64,000 nt of DNA. Origin: Chryseobacterium lathyri (GTDB lineage Bacteria; Bacteroidota; Bacteroidia; Flavobacteriales; Weeksellaceae). Of this stretch, positions 32,271 through 40,917 are shown in pieces. The DNA lies in contig NZ_QNFY01000012.1 of NCBI RefSeq assembly GCF_003290185.1, forward strand, positions 62,001 through 126,000, written 5' to 3'. The position numbers were made by a program, and so were the translations under genes. Below the pieces are notes generated by a model. The model saw only the letters and a list, made by a program, of their open reading frames with translations, made no database searches and had not been told where the DNA came from. Within the stretch, counting starts at the first letter, position 1. Every line of letters begins with the position of its first letter.

Positions 32271-33926
32271 TTAATGTCCTTTTTCCCTCATGATCTTATT
32301 CAATCTTTTTAACATTGACAGACCTAAAAGTGTCGCAAATATTAGCAAAGCAAAGTTAACCAGGAAGTAATTCATCTTATTGTCGTAGCTGTACCACGTA
32401 CTTGCCAGGATTCCTGAAAGCTTATTACCAACTGAGTTGGCTAAGAAGAAACCTCCCATCATTAATGCAGTAATTCTTGCCGGTGAAAGTTTTGAAACGA
32501 ATGAGAGTCCCATTGGAGAAAGGCAGAGCTCCCCAACAGTAATTACTCCATAACCGGCAACCAGCCATAACGGTGAAACTTTTTCAGCCCCATTATCTCC
32601 TGCCATAACGGCGAGAGCCATTACCAGGCATGATAATCCTGAGATAAATAATCCTAAAACAATTTTTGTAGGAGTAAGCGGTTCTTTTCCTTTTCTTCTT
32701 AATAAAGCCCAGAGCCCTACAATGACAGGCGTTAAAGCAATTACCCAGAATGGATTGATAGACTGGAATAATTCCGTATTGTATAGATAGACTTTCGATT
32801 CCGGATTTCTTTCCAAGGCGGCACGCTGTTCAGCAGAGATATTTTTAAAATAGATATCCTTCCCGGTTTCTTTAATGGCTTTTCCGTCCTTGTCCTTTTG
32901 AGACTGGAATTGATTGTCATAAACCGGAACCTCTTTGTCTTCATAGCTTTTCCCTTCCACCATATAAATATCCTCGAGAGGTTTTTCCAGTGACGCAGGA
33001 ACACTTCTGTCCGTATAATAATTGGCCCATCTTGTTAAAGCCGTACCATTCTGCTTAAAAACTGCCCAGAAGAACATACTGATTAGAAACACTGAAAGTA
33101 GAGCTCCGATTGATGGTTTCTCCTCTGGCTTAGCTTTAAAGTATAGTGAAGCATAAAAGTAGATCACAGGAATACAGGCAAAAATAAAGGCGTCTGTACT
33201 GTCGCTACCGAAGATATTTCCGGGAATGAACCATCCAATAGCTCCCACTGCAATGGCAGGGACAAAAACCTTAATTAAAATTTCAGAAAGCTTGGTATCT
33301 CCTTCTTCTACAGGCTTCATCTGTGCGGCATGGATATAGTGTTTTCTACCGATGGTAAAGATCACAAGACCAACAAGCATTCCTACTCCCGCAGTGATGA
33401 AAGCTTCACCCCATCCGAATTTATTACGCATAAAAGCTGCAATAATATTACAGATAAATGCCCCGATATTGATCCCCATATAGAAAATATTATATCCGGA
33501 GTCTTTATTGGCTTTATAAGGTTCCTCAGAATAAAGGTTTCCTAACAGTGTGGAAATAGTGGGTTTAAAGAAGCCATTCCCAATGATGATTAATGCCAGA
33601 GAGCCATAAAAAAGAGGCAGCTCTTTGAAGACCCCCATTCCTATATATCCTGCAGCCATCAAAATTCCGCCCAGATAAATAGATTTAATATATCCTAAAA
33701 CCCTGTCAGCCAAAAAACCTCCAAGGAACGGTGTTAAATAGGTCAAGGCGATGTATGTTCCGAAAATATCATCAGCCGTTTTGTCCGGAAGTCCAAGTCC
33801 TCCTGTTAGCCCGGTTGGCTCAATGACATAAAGAACAAAGATTCCAAGAATCAAGTAATACCCGAAACGTTCCCACATTTCTGTGAAAAAGAGGAAGGGT
33901 AAGCCTTTAGGATGTTTAGTCTTCAT
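32271..33926 (-). CDS. POT/PTR family peptide:H+ symporter (3 of 3)
   Basis: I chose the Met at 33926 (551 residues, MKTKHPKGLPFLFFTEMWERFGYYL). The in-frame ATG at 33950 overlaps the minus-7 promoter element at 33948-33955 and cannot be transcribed from it. The E-x-x-E-R-F motif is near residue 14, followed by GGFLADRVLGYIKSIYLGG, GNGFFKPTISTLLGNLYSEEPY and YNIFYMGINIGAFICNI. A hydrophilic loop of about 75 residues (near 315-390, VEGKSYEDKEVPVYDNQFQ) between helices is larger than in its two neighbours. The expected role is proton-driven uptake of di- and tripeptides. It is monocistronic by flanking signals. Confidence 0.92.
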   Translation of the reverse strand: MKTKHPKGLPFLFFTEMWERFGYYLILGIFVLYVIEPTGLTGGLGLPDKTADDIFGTYIALTYLTPFLGGFLADRVLGYIKSIYLGGILMAAGYIGMGVFKELPLFYGSLALIIIGNGFFKPTISTLLGNLYSEEPYKANKDSGYNIFYMGINIGAFICNIIAAFMRNKFGWGEAFITAGVGMLVGLVIFTIGRKHYIHAAQMKPVEEGDTKLSEILIKVFVPAIAVGAIGWFIPGNIFGSDSTDAFIFACIPVIYFYASLYFKAKPEEKPSIGALLSVFLISMFFWAVFKQNGTALTRWANYYTDRSVPASLEKPLEDIYMVEGKSYEDKEVPVYDNQFQSQKDKDGKAIKETGKDIYFKNISAEQRAALERNPESKVYLYNTELFQSINPFWVIALTPVIVGLWALLRRKGKEPLTPTKIVLGLFISGLSCLVMALAVMAGDNGAEKVSPLWLVAGYGVITVGELCLSPMGLSFVSKLSPARITALMMGGFFLANSVGNKLSGILASTWYSYDNKMNYFLVNFALLIFATLLGLSMLKRLNKIMREKGH

Positions 33927-33947
33927 ATAATCAATTTTCAAATTTCC

Positions 33948-33955
33948 CAAAAATA
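33948..33955 (-). promoter_or_regulatory. Minus-7 element of POT transporter 3
   Basis: The minus strand reads TATTTTTG, matching TAnnTTTG, 21 bp before the chosen start. No minus-33 TTTG is seen at the right distance. Confidence 0.45.
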
Positions 33956-34065
33956 AGTTTTTAATTTCAATTGATAAAATAAATAATATCCTATAGGAAT
34001 CATTAATGAAATAAATATTAAAGCACCTTAATTTTATTTTAAAGGAGCTTTTGAGAATATTTTTA

Positions 34066-34431
34066 TTAAGATTTTAAAACTTTGATTTCTTCCTCTAATT
34101 CTTGGACTTTATGTTTTAAAAGAGAAATGTAATCCTGCAGATTTTCCAATAAAGAATTGGAAATGTTGAAATATTGATTATAATTTCCAGAATTATCATG
34201 AAAAGTTGAATTGTCATTATTTATAGAAAACTTACTTTCAGTCTCTTTAATATCTTCAACGGGAACTTCAAGAGCTTCAGCTAGTTTTTGCCATTCCTCT
34301 TCATGAATTCTTACTTCTCCGCGTTCTTTGCGAGAATAGTTAGAAGGATCTGTAGATAATATTTTAGCCATTTTTTCCTGAGATATACCTTTTTGTTTAC
34401 GTAGATTTTTAAGTTTTTCTTGTATCATCAT
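34066..34431 (-). CDS. XRE family helix-turn-helix regulator
   Basis: I place the start at 34431 (121 residues, MMIQEKLKNLRKQKG), because the upstream in-frame codons to 34491 (VNFLQNRYMFLHICIKQVK) look like untranslated sequence. Residues 3-60 form a lambda-repressor-like HTH (GISQEKMAKILSTDPSNYSRKERGEVRIHEEEWQKLAEAL). The tail is Asn-rich (NNDNSTFHDNSGNYNQYFNISN) and then a coiled coil (LQDYISLLKHKVQELEEEIKVLK), probably for dimerisation. It is transcribed divergently from the double-glycine peptide gene at 34582, with 150 bp between starts, so control of that gene is plausible. It is the only regulator in this patch. Confidence 0.85.
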   Translation of the reverse strand: MMIQEKLKNLRKQKGISQEKMAKILSTDPSNYSRKERGEVRIHEEEWQKLAEALEVPVEDIKETESKFSINNDNSTFHDNSGNYNQYFNISNSLLENLQDYISLLKHKVQELEEEIKVLKS

Positions 34432-34533
34432 TTTTACTTGTTTTATGCAAATATGCAAAAACATGTACCTATTTTGCAAGAAATTTACCAAAAAAATACC
34501 AGTTTTATTTCACGGCGGTTTGATTTTTATTTC

Positions 34534-34541
34534 TAGTTTTG
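34534..34541 (+). promoter_or_regulatory. Minus-7 element of the bacteriocin-like gene
   Basis: TAGTTTTG matches TAnnTTTG, 40 bp before the ATG at 34582. TTTG at 34519-34522 is too close (11 bp) to serve as a normal minus-33. Upstream, 34441-34480 has repeated GCAAA/TTGCA-like motifs that could bind the divergent XRE protein. Confidence 0.4.
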
Positions 34542-34581
34542 AAAATGTCAATAATGGCACACAATTATTAAATTATCTATT

Positions 34582-34776
34582 ATGAAAAATTTAAAAAAAT
34601 TAACAAGAAAAGATCTTAAAGAATTAAAAGGTGGAGGAAATCATTATGATGTAGGAGTTGGTGAGGATGGCGGATCTGGTGATACATTCAAATGCTGTAA
34701 TACATCTACGGGAGCTTGTGGTCCGTGTGGAGGTCCTGGGTCTTGCGATGCCGGTTATGAATTAAGATATTGTTAA
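34582..34776 (+). CDS. Bacteriocin-like Cys-rich peptide with double-glycine leader
   Basis: This 64-residue precursor has a basic leader MKNLKKLTRKDLKELKGG (1-18), of the double-glycine type typical of Chryseobacterium bacteriocin-like peptides. The core of about 45 residues is rich in Gly and acidic residues and carries six cysteines (FKCCNTSTGACGPCGGPGSC, and a terminal YC). Cleavage after Gly18 or Gly19 would be done by a C39-peptidase ABC transporter, which is not in this window. Six cysteines suggest three disulfides or a modified peptide; the TlpA-like gene just downstream could assist. It has its own terminator. Antimicrobial activity is an inference from the leader, not shown. Confidence 0.8.
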   Translation: MKNLKKLTRKDLKELKGGGNHYDVGVGEDGGSGDTFKCCNTSTGACGPCGGPGSCDAGYELRYC

Positions 34777-34791
34777 ACAAATTAAAAAATT

Positions 34792-34831
34792 AGAAAGGCT
34801 GTTATGTTTCAGCCTTTCTTTGTATTTTTAT
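34792..34831 (+). terminator. Terminator of the bacteriocin-like gene
   Basis: AGAAAGGCTG (34792-34801) pairs with CAGCCTTTCT (34810-34819) and is followed by T-rich sequence. It separates the peptide gene from the thioredoxin gene, so the latter is read at a lower level or from a weak internal promoter. Confidence 0.8.
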
Positions 34832-34848
34832 TTTAAAATAATTTCTAA

Positions 34849-35976
34849 ATGATTGGCAATTTTTTTTTATTAATAGGTATTCTTTTTTCTCTTAATTTTT
34901 TTTCTCAGGATAAATTAACTATTGTTGGAAAGGACACTAAAAATCAGTACCAGAAAACATTAAAACTCATAAGTACGTTTAATGAAAAATATTATGGTGG
35001 CTTTACAGGGGATTCTTCTAGTATAAAGAATAATATATTCAACTTCAAAGTTCCAAACTATAATGATGGTATTCCTAGACCTTTTCGGCTTTTATTTAAG
35101 ACTGAAAAAAATAAAGTACTTAAAATATCAGATATTTTTTATATTTCTAAAAAAACAAATACGATAAATTTTGATTCTGATAAAAATAAAATCATATTTG
35201 ATAATAAAAACGATCTTTATAAGGAAAAAATGAATTATGAAGCTTATATGCAGTCTTATATTTCTGAAAAGAATAGATTAGATAGTATTAAATTTAGTAT
35301 TAATGAGAGGAAAAAATTTAAACTTGAGAAAATAACAATAGACAGTTTACAAAATTTATATAATACTCTCGATCACTATGAAGATTCTTTGTTATTAAGT
35401 CTGTCAAAAAAAACACCGGATTCTTATGTTATATTTTGGAAATTGGTGCAAAAATTTGAATCTAAGGGATATAACAAGAAATACTATCAAATTTTCAATA
35501 ATCTAAACAGCTCAATTAAGAAATCTTCTGTTGGATTGATATTTAATAATCAATTCAAAAGATCAGAAAAGATAGTATTAGGCAGTTTATTTCCTGATTT
35601 GATTTTTTACAATAAAAAAGTTTTAGCAGAGCTAGGTAAGAAATACACTCTTGTAGATTTTTGGTTTTCTTATTGTCAACCCTGTATAGAAGATTTTCCA
35701 AAATACAAAGAAATATATTCAGAGTATCATGATAAAGGTTTCGAAATTTTAAATATTTCTACTGACAGAACTAAAGATAAGGGAAATTGGGAGAAAATTA
35801 TCACGGAAAAGGAACTGAAATGGGTTCATTTTTTAGATGAAAATGGTGTAAGAGCTAAACAGTATAACATTAATAAATTTCCAACAAACTTTCTTTTGGA
35901 TTCTTCAGGAACAATCATTAAAAAAGATATTTCCCCTGAAGAATTAGAATTTTATTTAAGTGAAAATTTAAGATAA
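34849..35976 (+). CDS. TlpA-like exported thiol-disulfide oxidoreductase
   Basis: This 375-residue protein has a signal peptide (1-20, FFLLIGILFSLNFFSQ) and a poorly conserved, Lys/Asn/Ser-rich region (21-240) with a possible DUF4369-like beta domain at its start. The C-terminal thioredoxin domain has the active site C276-Q-P-C279 (LVDFWFSYCQPCIEDFPKY) and cis-Pro in NKFPTNFLLD. The CQPC centre is unusual compared with CGPC/CPPC. The gene is visibly more A+T-rich than the flanking DPP-IV and POT genes, which fits acquisition. It lies 72 bp after the Cys-rich peptide gene; handling of that peptide's disulfides is an inference. No separate promoter is obvious. Confidence 0.82.
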   Translation: MIGNFFLLIGILFSLNFFSQDKLTIVGKDTKNQYQKTLKLISTFNEKYYGGFTGDSSSIKNNIFNFKVPNYNDGIPRPFRLLFKTEKNKVLKISDIFYISKKTNTINFDSDKNKIIFDNKNDLYKEKMNYEAYMQSYISEKNRLDSIKFSINERKKFKLEKITIDSLQNLYNTLDHYEDSLLLSLSKKTPDSYVIFWKLVQKFESKGYNKKYYQIFNNLNSSIKKSSVGLIFNNQFKRSEKIVLGSLFPDLIFYNKKVLAELGKKYTLVDFWFSYCQPCIEDFPKYKEIYSEYHDKGFEILNISTDRTKDKGNWEKIITEKELKWVHFLDENGVRAKQYNINKFPTNFLLDSSGTIIKKDISPEELEFYLSENLR

Positions 35977-36006
35977 ATTATCTCGTCAAAATGTTTAATG
36001 AATATA

Positions 36007-36037
36007 AAAACCTCCCAAAGGATATTTGAGAGGTTTT
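36007..36037. terminator. Shared terminator of convergent genes
   Basis: AAAACCTC (36007-36014) pairs with GAGGTTTT (36030-36037), extended inside by CAAA/TTTG. It can end the thioredoxin gene on the plus strand and DPP-IV on the minus strand. Confidence 0.75.
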
Positions 36038-36058
36038 GAAAATTTTATTTAAAAGGAA

Positions 36059-38188
36059 TTATAAATTATTCAAAATAAAATCCGTCATTTTCTGATACAG
36101 CTGCGGTCTTGTCTGGCCCCCGTAAATTCCGTGGTTTTTATCAGGGTAAGCCATAAATTCAAACTGTTTTTTATTTTGAATTAAAGCTTCAGAGAATTCC
36201 ATAGAGTTCTGGAAATGTACGTTATCATCAGCAGTTCCGTGGATCAGTAAGAATTTACCCTTTAATAGATTGGCATACTCTGTTGGAGAATTTTTATCGT
36301 ATCCGTCAGCATTTTCCTGAGGGGTTCTCATGAATCTTTCCGTGTATACGGAATCATAATACCTCCAGTTGGTTACCGGTGCTACAGCGATTCCGGCTTT
36401 GAAAACATCCGCTCCTTTCGTCATTGCCAGACTGGTCATATAACCTCCGTAGCTCCATCCGAACATTCCGATTCTTGTTTTGTCAATATAAGACTGGTTT
36501 CCGAACCATTTTGCCGCAGTAATCTGATCTTCAATTTCATATTTACCCATATTCATGTAGGTAACCTTCTTGAACTTAGCTCCTTTATAACCCGTTCCAC
36601 GCCCGTCTACACAGGCAACGATATAACCTTTCTGCACCAAATGATTAAACCATAAAGCATTGCCATTGTCCCATGAATTCGCAACCTGCTGAGATCCAGG
36701 TCCGGAATACTGATACATAAACAGTGGATATTTTTTATTAGGATCAAAGTTTTTAGGTTTCATGATCCATGCATTCATCTGGTCGCCGGCGCCATTTGGA
36801 ATGGTGATGAATTCTTTATCTGCAAAATTATCGGCCTTTAATTTCTGTAGCTGGTCGTTATTATTCTGAAGTTCTTTTACCGTTTTACCGTTTCCGTCTT
36901 TTAAAACAAAAGTGTAAGGTCTTGCAGCAGTAGAAGATGTTTCAATGAAATAACTGTAGTTCTTACTGAAATTGGCAGAATTGTTTCCTTCCGCATTAGA
37001 AATAAGCTGGGATTTTCCGTTTTCAATATTTACTTTGGAAACGACTTTGTTGATGCTTCCTTTTTCAGTCGTCTGAACATAAATTTCCTTAGACTTCGGA
37101 TTGAATCCATAATAATCGGTTACTTCCCAATTTCCCTTTGTTATTTGCTTTTTAAGCTTTCCATCCTTGTCATACCAGTATAAATGACGGTTACCGTCTC
37201 TTTCGGATGCCCAAAGGAAAGAATCATCATCCAGGAATTCCAGAGTAGGGCTATCTGTATCGATCCATTTCTCATCCGTTTCTGTGAATAGTTTCTGAAC
37301 GACTCCGGTTTTGGTATTCACCTTTAAAATATCGGACGCATTCTGAATTCTTTCAGAAGTCACCAGAACCATTTCGTCAGGCTTTGCCGTCTGAATGACA
37401 TTGGGGATATAATAGTTTTTAAAAGAACTTAGGTTGATTGGCGTTGTTTTTCCCGTATCAAGACGGTACAGCTGGGCAGAAACTATAGAGTTTTTTTCTC
37501 CTGCTTTAGGATATTTGTAACGCATTTCCTCAGGATAAAGTTTTTTTCCATAGATCGGAATATAGATCTCCGGAACCTGGCTTTCATCAGATTTTACAAA
37601 TACAATGGCATCCGAGTTCTTTGTCCATTCATATTGTCTTGCATGCCCGAATTCCTCTTCATATACCCAGTCAGCTAACCCGTTGATAATGGAATTTTTC
37701 TTACCGTCATTTGTAATCTGGGTAATTTTTCCTGAACTCAGGTCCTGATAGAATAAATTATTTTCAGCAATGAATGCTACTTTAGAGGCATCAGGAGAAA
37801 ATCTTGGCTCCTGAACTGTTTTACCGTCATTCAGGCTGATTGTCTTACCTGATTTCAGATCTTTTACCTCAAACTTTCCAAGAAATGAATGTCTGTAGAT
37901 GGGCTGGCTTTCTGTTAAAAGAAGAATTTTTGATTCATCATCAGAAAATTCATAGCTTTCAAATTTACCATCAACAATATTTCCTTCTTTTTGTGAAGTT
38001 TTGTAAGAGTATTTGGCAATTCCTGTCGGCTCAATGACCAGATAATTTTCTCCGTTCTTCATAGATGCTATACCGGCAATGCCTTTTCCGCGGTAATATC
38101 CTGAATATATTTTATCTAAAGTGATTTCCTGGGCAGACACATTATGGAATGCTACAGCCACGGTAAGAGTTAAGAGTAATTTTTTCAT
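36059..38188 (-). CDS. Dipeptidyl-peptidase IV (S9B family)
   Basis: This 709-residue exported enzyme removes N-terminal X-Pro or X-Ala dipeptides. A signal peptide (1-19, TVAVAFHNVSAQ) leads into an eight-bladed propeller-type domain (to about 450). This carries DWVYEEEFG, the Glu-Glu pair that binds the substrate N-terminus. The hydrolase domain has YQYSGPGSQQVANSW, the nucleophile in GMFGWSYGGYMTS, Asp in LIHGTADDNVHF and His in YPDKNHGIYGG. The products would suit the POT transporters encoded nearby. A TATCTTTG minus-7 element lies 20 bp upstream. Confidence 0.95.
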   Translation of the reverse strand: MKKLLLTLTVAVAFHNVSAQEITLDKIYSGYYRGKGIAGIASMKNGENYLVIEPTGIAKYSYKTSQKEGNIVDGKFESYEFSDDESKILLLTESQPIYRHSFLGKFEVKDLKSGKTISLNDGKTVQEPRFSPDASKVAFIAENNLFYQDLSSGKITQITNDGKKNSIINGLADWVYEEEFGHARQYEWTKNSDAIVFVKSDESQVPEIYIPIYGKKLYPEEMRYKYPKAGEKNSIVSAQLYRLDTGKTTPINLSSFKNYYIPNVIQTAKPDEMVLVTSERIQNASDILKVNTKTGVVQKLFTETDEKWIDTDSPTLEFLDDDSFLWASERDGNRHLYWYDKDGKLKKQITKGNWEVTDYYGFNPKSKEIYVQTTEKGSINKVVSKVNIENGKSQLISNAEGNNSANFSKNYSYFIETSSTAARPYTFVLKDGNGKTVKELQNNNDQLQKLKADNFADKEFITIPNGAGDQMNAWIMKPKNFDPNKKYPLFMYQYSGPGSQQVANSWDNGNALWFNHLVQKGYIVACVDGRGTGYKGAKFKKVTYMNMGKYEIEDQITAAKWFGNQSYIDKTRIGMFGWSYGGYMTSLAMTKGADVFKAGIAVAPVTNWRYYDSVYTERFMRTPQENADGYDKNSPTEYANLLKGKFLLIHGTADDNVHFQNSMEFSEALIQNKKQFEFMAYPDKNHGIYGGQTRPQLYQKMTDFILNNL

Positions 38189-38207
38189 TTCTAATTTTAA
38201 TGGATCT

Positions 38208-38215
38208 CAAAGATA
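38208..38215 (-). promoter_or_regulatory. Minus-7 element of the DPP-IV gene
   Basis: The minus strand reads TATCTTTG, an exact TAnnTTTG match, 20 bp before the start codon. Confidence 0.45.
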
Positions 38216-38309
38216 ATAATTTTATTAAATGCATAAAAAAGCTTTTTTAATACGGCTTTTGGCAAAAAAATTGAATGTATTATTATAACAATCAAATTAA
38301 ATAATAATT

Positions 38310-38783
38310 ATGGAAACGAATGCATACAACCAAAAACTGAACCGTTATGTTTTAGCCGATCAGATTGTTTATACAGGCTTTTCAAGCTTCAAAGATGCGG
38401 AAGACTGTGCCAACAAAAAAGGCGGAACTTTGGTGGAAGTTGGGTTTAAAGATGGGAATGATAATCCACAGATTACCAATGAAGCCGGCCTTATTGAGAA
38501 AAAACTTCACTATTATGTTTATGCTGGTGATGAATATAAATTTATTCATTCATCTGATCCCGGGTTCAGGAAATACGCAGATGAATTACAGAAAATAAAA
38601 GCAAAGATTCGCCAGGATGCACCGGACGAAAGATATCTGGCTAATTTTGAAATTGAAAATGCAGAAGATCCGATTATTGTGATTAAAAATGATCACTTTG
38701 AATCGGTAACCTCCAGAGAACGCTCAAAATATTTGAAGCACGCCGAAGTTTATGAACTAGGGGTATCCCTGCCAAAACCTTAA
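38310..38783 (+). CDS. Conserved hypothetical protein
   Basis: I do not recognise a family for this 157-residue soluble protein, which has no signal peptide. It begins METNAYNQKLNRYVLADQIVYTGFSSFKDAEDCANKKGGTLVEVGF. An acidic, Lys-rich middle (ADELQKIKAKIRQDAPDERYLANFEIE) and the C-terminus YELGVSLPKP follow. The coding quality is good, with no rare features. A DUF6496 gene starts 12 bp after the stop, so the two probably form a small operon, possibly stress-related because DUF6496-type proteins resemble small nucleic-acid-binding stress proteins. That link is speculative. Confidence 0.8.
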   Translation: METNAYNQKLNRYVLADQIVYTGFSSFKDAEDCANKKGGTLVEVGFKDGNDNPQITNEAGLIEKKLHYYVYAGDEYKFIHSSDPGFRKYADELQKIKAKIRQDAPDERYLANFEIENAEDPIIVIKNDHFESVTSRERSKYLKHAEVYELGVSLPKP

Positions 38784-38795
38784 AAAATTTTTATC

Positions 38796-38981
38796 ATGAG
38801 CAAAACCAAATATTCAGAAAAAGCTCAGGACAAAGTGGGAAAAGTCATGCACGAATTTAAAGAAGGAAAACTGAAGTCCTCTTCAGGAGAAAAGGTGACC
38901 AGCAAAAAACAGGCTGTGGCCATAGGAATTTCAGAAGCCAGAGAAAAAGGCTTGAAGGTGCCAAAGAAGAAAAAAGAATAA
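38796..38981 (+). CDS. DUF6496 small basic protein
   Basis: This 61-residue, strongly basic protein, MSKTKYSEKAQDKVGKVMHEF and so on, fits the DUF6496 pattern VMHEFKEGKLKSSSGEKVTSKKQAVAIGISEAREKG. The repeated KxxSxxGEKVxSKKQAVAIGxSEA unit is typical of this family and related to small plasmid- and stress-associated proteins of unknown function. The lysine-rich tail (KVPKKKKE) suggests nucleic-acid contact. It lies 12 bp after the hypothetical gene and is followed by a strong terminator, marking the end of this two-gene unit. Confidence 0.82.
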   Translation: MSKTKYSEKAQDKVGKVMHEFKEGKLKSSSGEKVTSKKQAVAIGISEAREKGLKVPKKKKE

Positions 38982-38987
38982 CATCAA

Positions 38988-39025
38988 TAAAAATTCCGTG
39001 AAAGTATTTTCACGGAATTTTATTA
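38988..39025. terminator. Terminator between DUF6496 and glucan phosphorylase genes
   Basis: AAATTCCGTGAAA (38991-39003) pairs with TTTCACGGAATTT (39008-39020) across a 4-nt loop, with A and T runs on the two sides. It serves the plus-strand operon and can end the convergent phosphorylase gene. Confidence 0.8.
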
Positions 39026-39059
39026 TAAATCAGTTGATTGAACCTTTTTTACCTTTTAT

Positions 39060-40715
39060 CTATTTGTAAAGCACTTTGTAATATTCATCTGCCATTCTAT
39101 CACTGTTAAATTGGTGCTGAACATCATTCATAGCCTTATACTGAATTTTTCTCCATTGGTCCGGATTATCGTAATAAGCAGGCAGGATTTCGTTTTCAAG
39201 AATTTCGTACAGCTTATTCAGATCATAAGTATCCTGTTCGTAAATGCTCATATTTAAATAATCAGCTTTCGGAACAACAAACGAATTTTCTCCCGGTTCG
39301 GCAAATTCAGGGATCCATCCGTCATCGGTAGAAAGATTTACAGATCCGTTCATAGCAGCGGTCATTCCTGAAGTTCCAGAAGCTTCTCTCGGTACCCTCG
39401 GATTGTTGAGCCACAGATCTGAGCCCTGTTTCAGGGATTTACTTAAAGAAAGCTCATAGCCTGTAAGTACAGCCATATTTTTATGATTTTTACTTTCCTC
39501 TACCAAAGTATTAAAAGTAGAAATAGCAGAATAATCCATAGGATAAGGTTTCCCTGACCAGATAATCTGTACCGGATATTTTTGATTATTCAATAACCTG
39601 TAGAATCTTTCCTTATCATGAAGCAGTAAATCTGCACGTTTATACCCTGCAAATCTTCTTGCCCAGACAATAGTGAAAATGTTAGGATCAAATAGATTTC
39701 CGGTCTGATCTGCGACAATGGTGAACAGTCTTTTCTTTAAATGTTTTTTGCGGTAATCAAAAACAGTTGCATCGTTTTCATCTTTGGCATTATAAAGAGG
39801 CTTATCGGCCCAGTATTTAAATTCCTGTGCGTTGGTAATGGAAGTAATTTCGCAGATTCCAGGATATTTACTCCACATAGCTCTGGAAACCTCACCATGC
39901 AGCTTAGAGACGCCGTTCGCCATTCTTGCCATTTTCAGAGCACATAGCGAGTGGTTGAAACGATCATCGGTTGCTCCTTCGATACTTTTTACCTCTTCCA
40001 TGCTGAAACCGGAAAAGTAAGACATATCATAACATAGTTTCAGATTATGTTTTTCATTTCCTGCTTCTTCAGGAGTGTGGGTGGTAAAAACCAGTTTTTC
40101 TTTCACCCGGTTCAGATCTCCATTGTACTTTTTCAGCAGGTAAAATGCGGCTGGAAGTCCATGAGCCTCATTCAAATGATAGACTTCTCTTTCGGCATTT
40201 ATTTCGTCGAGTAACTGAGCACCTCCTTTTCCAAGCAAAATATACTGAGCCAGTTTTGTAGATTCGTTGGCATCGTATAATTTGTGGCAGATGGTTTTAG
40301 AAACGTGATCGTTTTCCGGCACATCTGTAGAAAGAAAAAACATGGGTGCCGTATTGAAAATTTCAGGATCAAGGTACCATACTTTTACCCAAACCGGGGC
40401 ACTATGGATCTCGATCTGAAATTTGATTCCGGTATCCTCAAGAAAGCTGTACATCTTCCTTGTCCAGACCGGCTGAAGGGTCTGGTCATGATTTCTGGCC
40501 TGATCATAATAACCAAATTTCCAGAGAATTCCGATCCCTATAAGATCCTGTTTCAGGTTGTATGCACTTCTCATATGAGATCCTGCAAGGAATCCCAAAC
40601 CACCCGAATATATTTTTAAAACCTGTTCAATGGCGAATTCCATCGAAAAATAGACGGCTTTTTTAGAATATTGTGGATTGATGCTGTAAGGTATTTTAAA
40701 ATTTTTAAAATCCAT
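39060..40715 (-). CDS. Short alpha-glucan phosphorylase-like protein (GT35), PLP-lysine position reads Thr
   Basis: This 551-residue protein (start at 40715, MDFKNFKIPYSINP) belongs to the short TIGR02094-type glucan phosphorylases, which release glucose-1-phosphate from glycogen or maltodextrin. AYFSMEFAIEQVLKIYSGGLGFLAGSHMRSA-like opening, HLNEAHG, FTTHTPEEAGNEKH, and FTIVWARRFAGYKRADLLL are all present. The PLP-binding segment, normally EASGTSGMKAAMNG, reads EASGTSGMT452AAMNG here, the Lys codon being ACC (39360-39362). If PLP cannot be bound, phosphorylase activity would be lost or altered. The rest of the fold looks intact, so it could be an unusual transferase or a regulator. It is convergent with the DUF6496 gene. 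Confidence 0.85.
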   Translation of the reverse strand: MDFKNFKIPYSINPQYSKKAVYFSMEFAIEQVLKIYSGGLGFLAGSHMRSAYNLKQDLIGIGILWKFGYYDQARNHDQTLQPVWTRKMYSFLEDTGIKFQIEIHSAPVWVKVWYLDPEIFNTAPMFFLSTDVPENDHVSKTICHKLYDANESTKLAQYILLGKGGAQLLDEINAEREVYHLNEAHGLPAAFYLLKKYNGDLNRVKEKLVFTTHTPEEAGNEKHNLKLCYDMSYFSGFSMEEVKSIEGATDDRFNHSLCALKMARMANGVSKLHGEVSRAMWSKYPGICEITSITNAQEFKYWADKPLYNAKDENDATVFDYRKKHLKKRLFTIVADQTGNLFDPNIFTIVWARRFAGYKRADLLLHDKERFYRLLNNQKYPVQIIWSGKPYPMDYSAISTFNTLVEESKNHKNMAVLTGYELSLSKSLKQGSDLWLNNPRVPREASGTSGMTAAMNGSVNLSTDDGWIPEFAEPGENSFVVPKADYLNMSIYEQDTYDLNKLYEILENEILPAYYDNPDQWRKIQYKAMNDVQHQFNSDRMADEYYKVLYK

Positions 40716-40917
40716 ATAAATCACAGTTTTATAATTTGAACGCTAAAGGTATTGATTATGAAAATAAACTTTACATTAATTATTTGATAAATTAATTTAA
40801 AAGTATCCTGTGAATAGTTTTTTTACTTACCTTTATTATGTAAATTTTTGAAAATCAAAAACTTCTAACGGTGAAACCAATATGGCATGTGTTCTTTGGT
40901 CACATAAAAAATCACCT

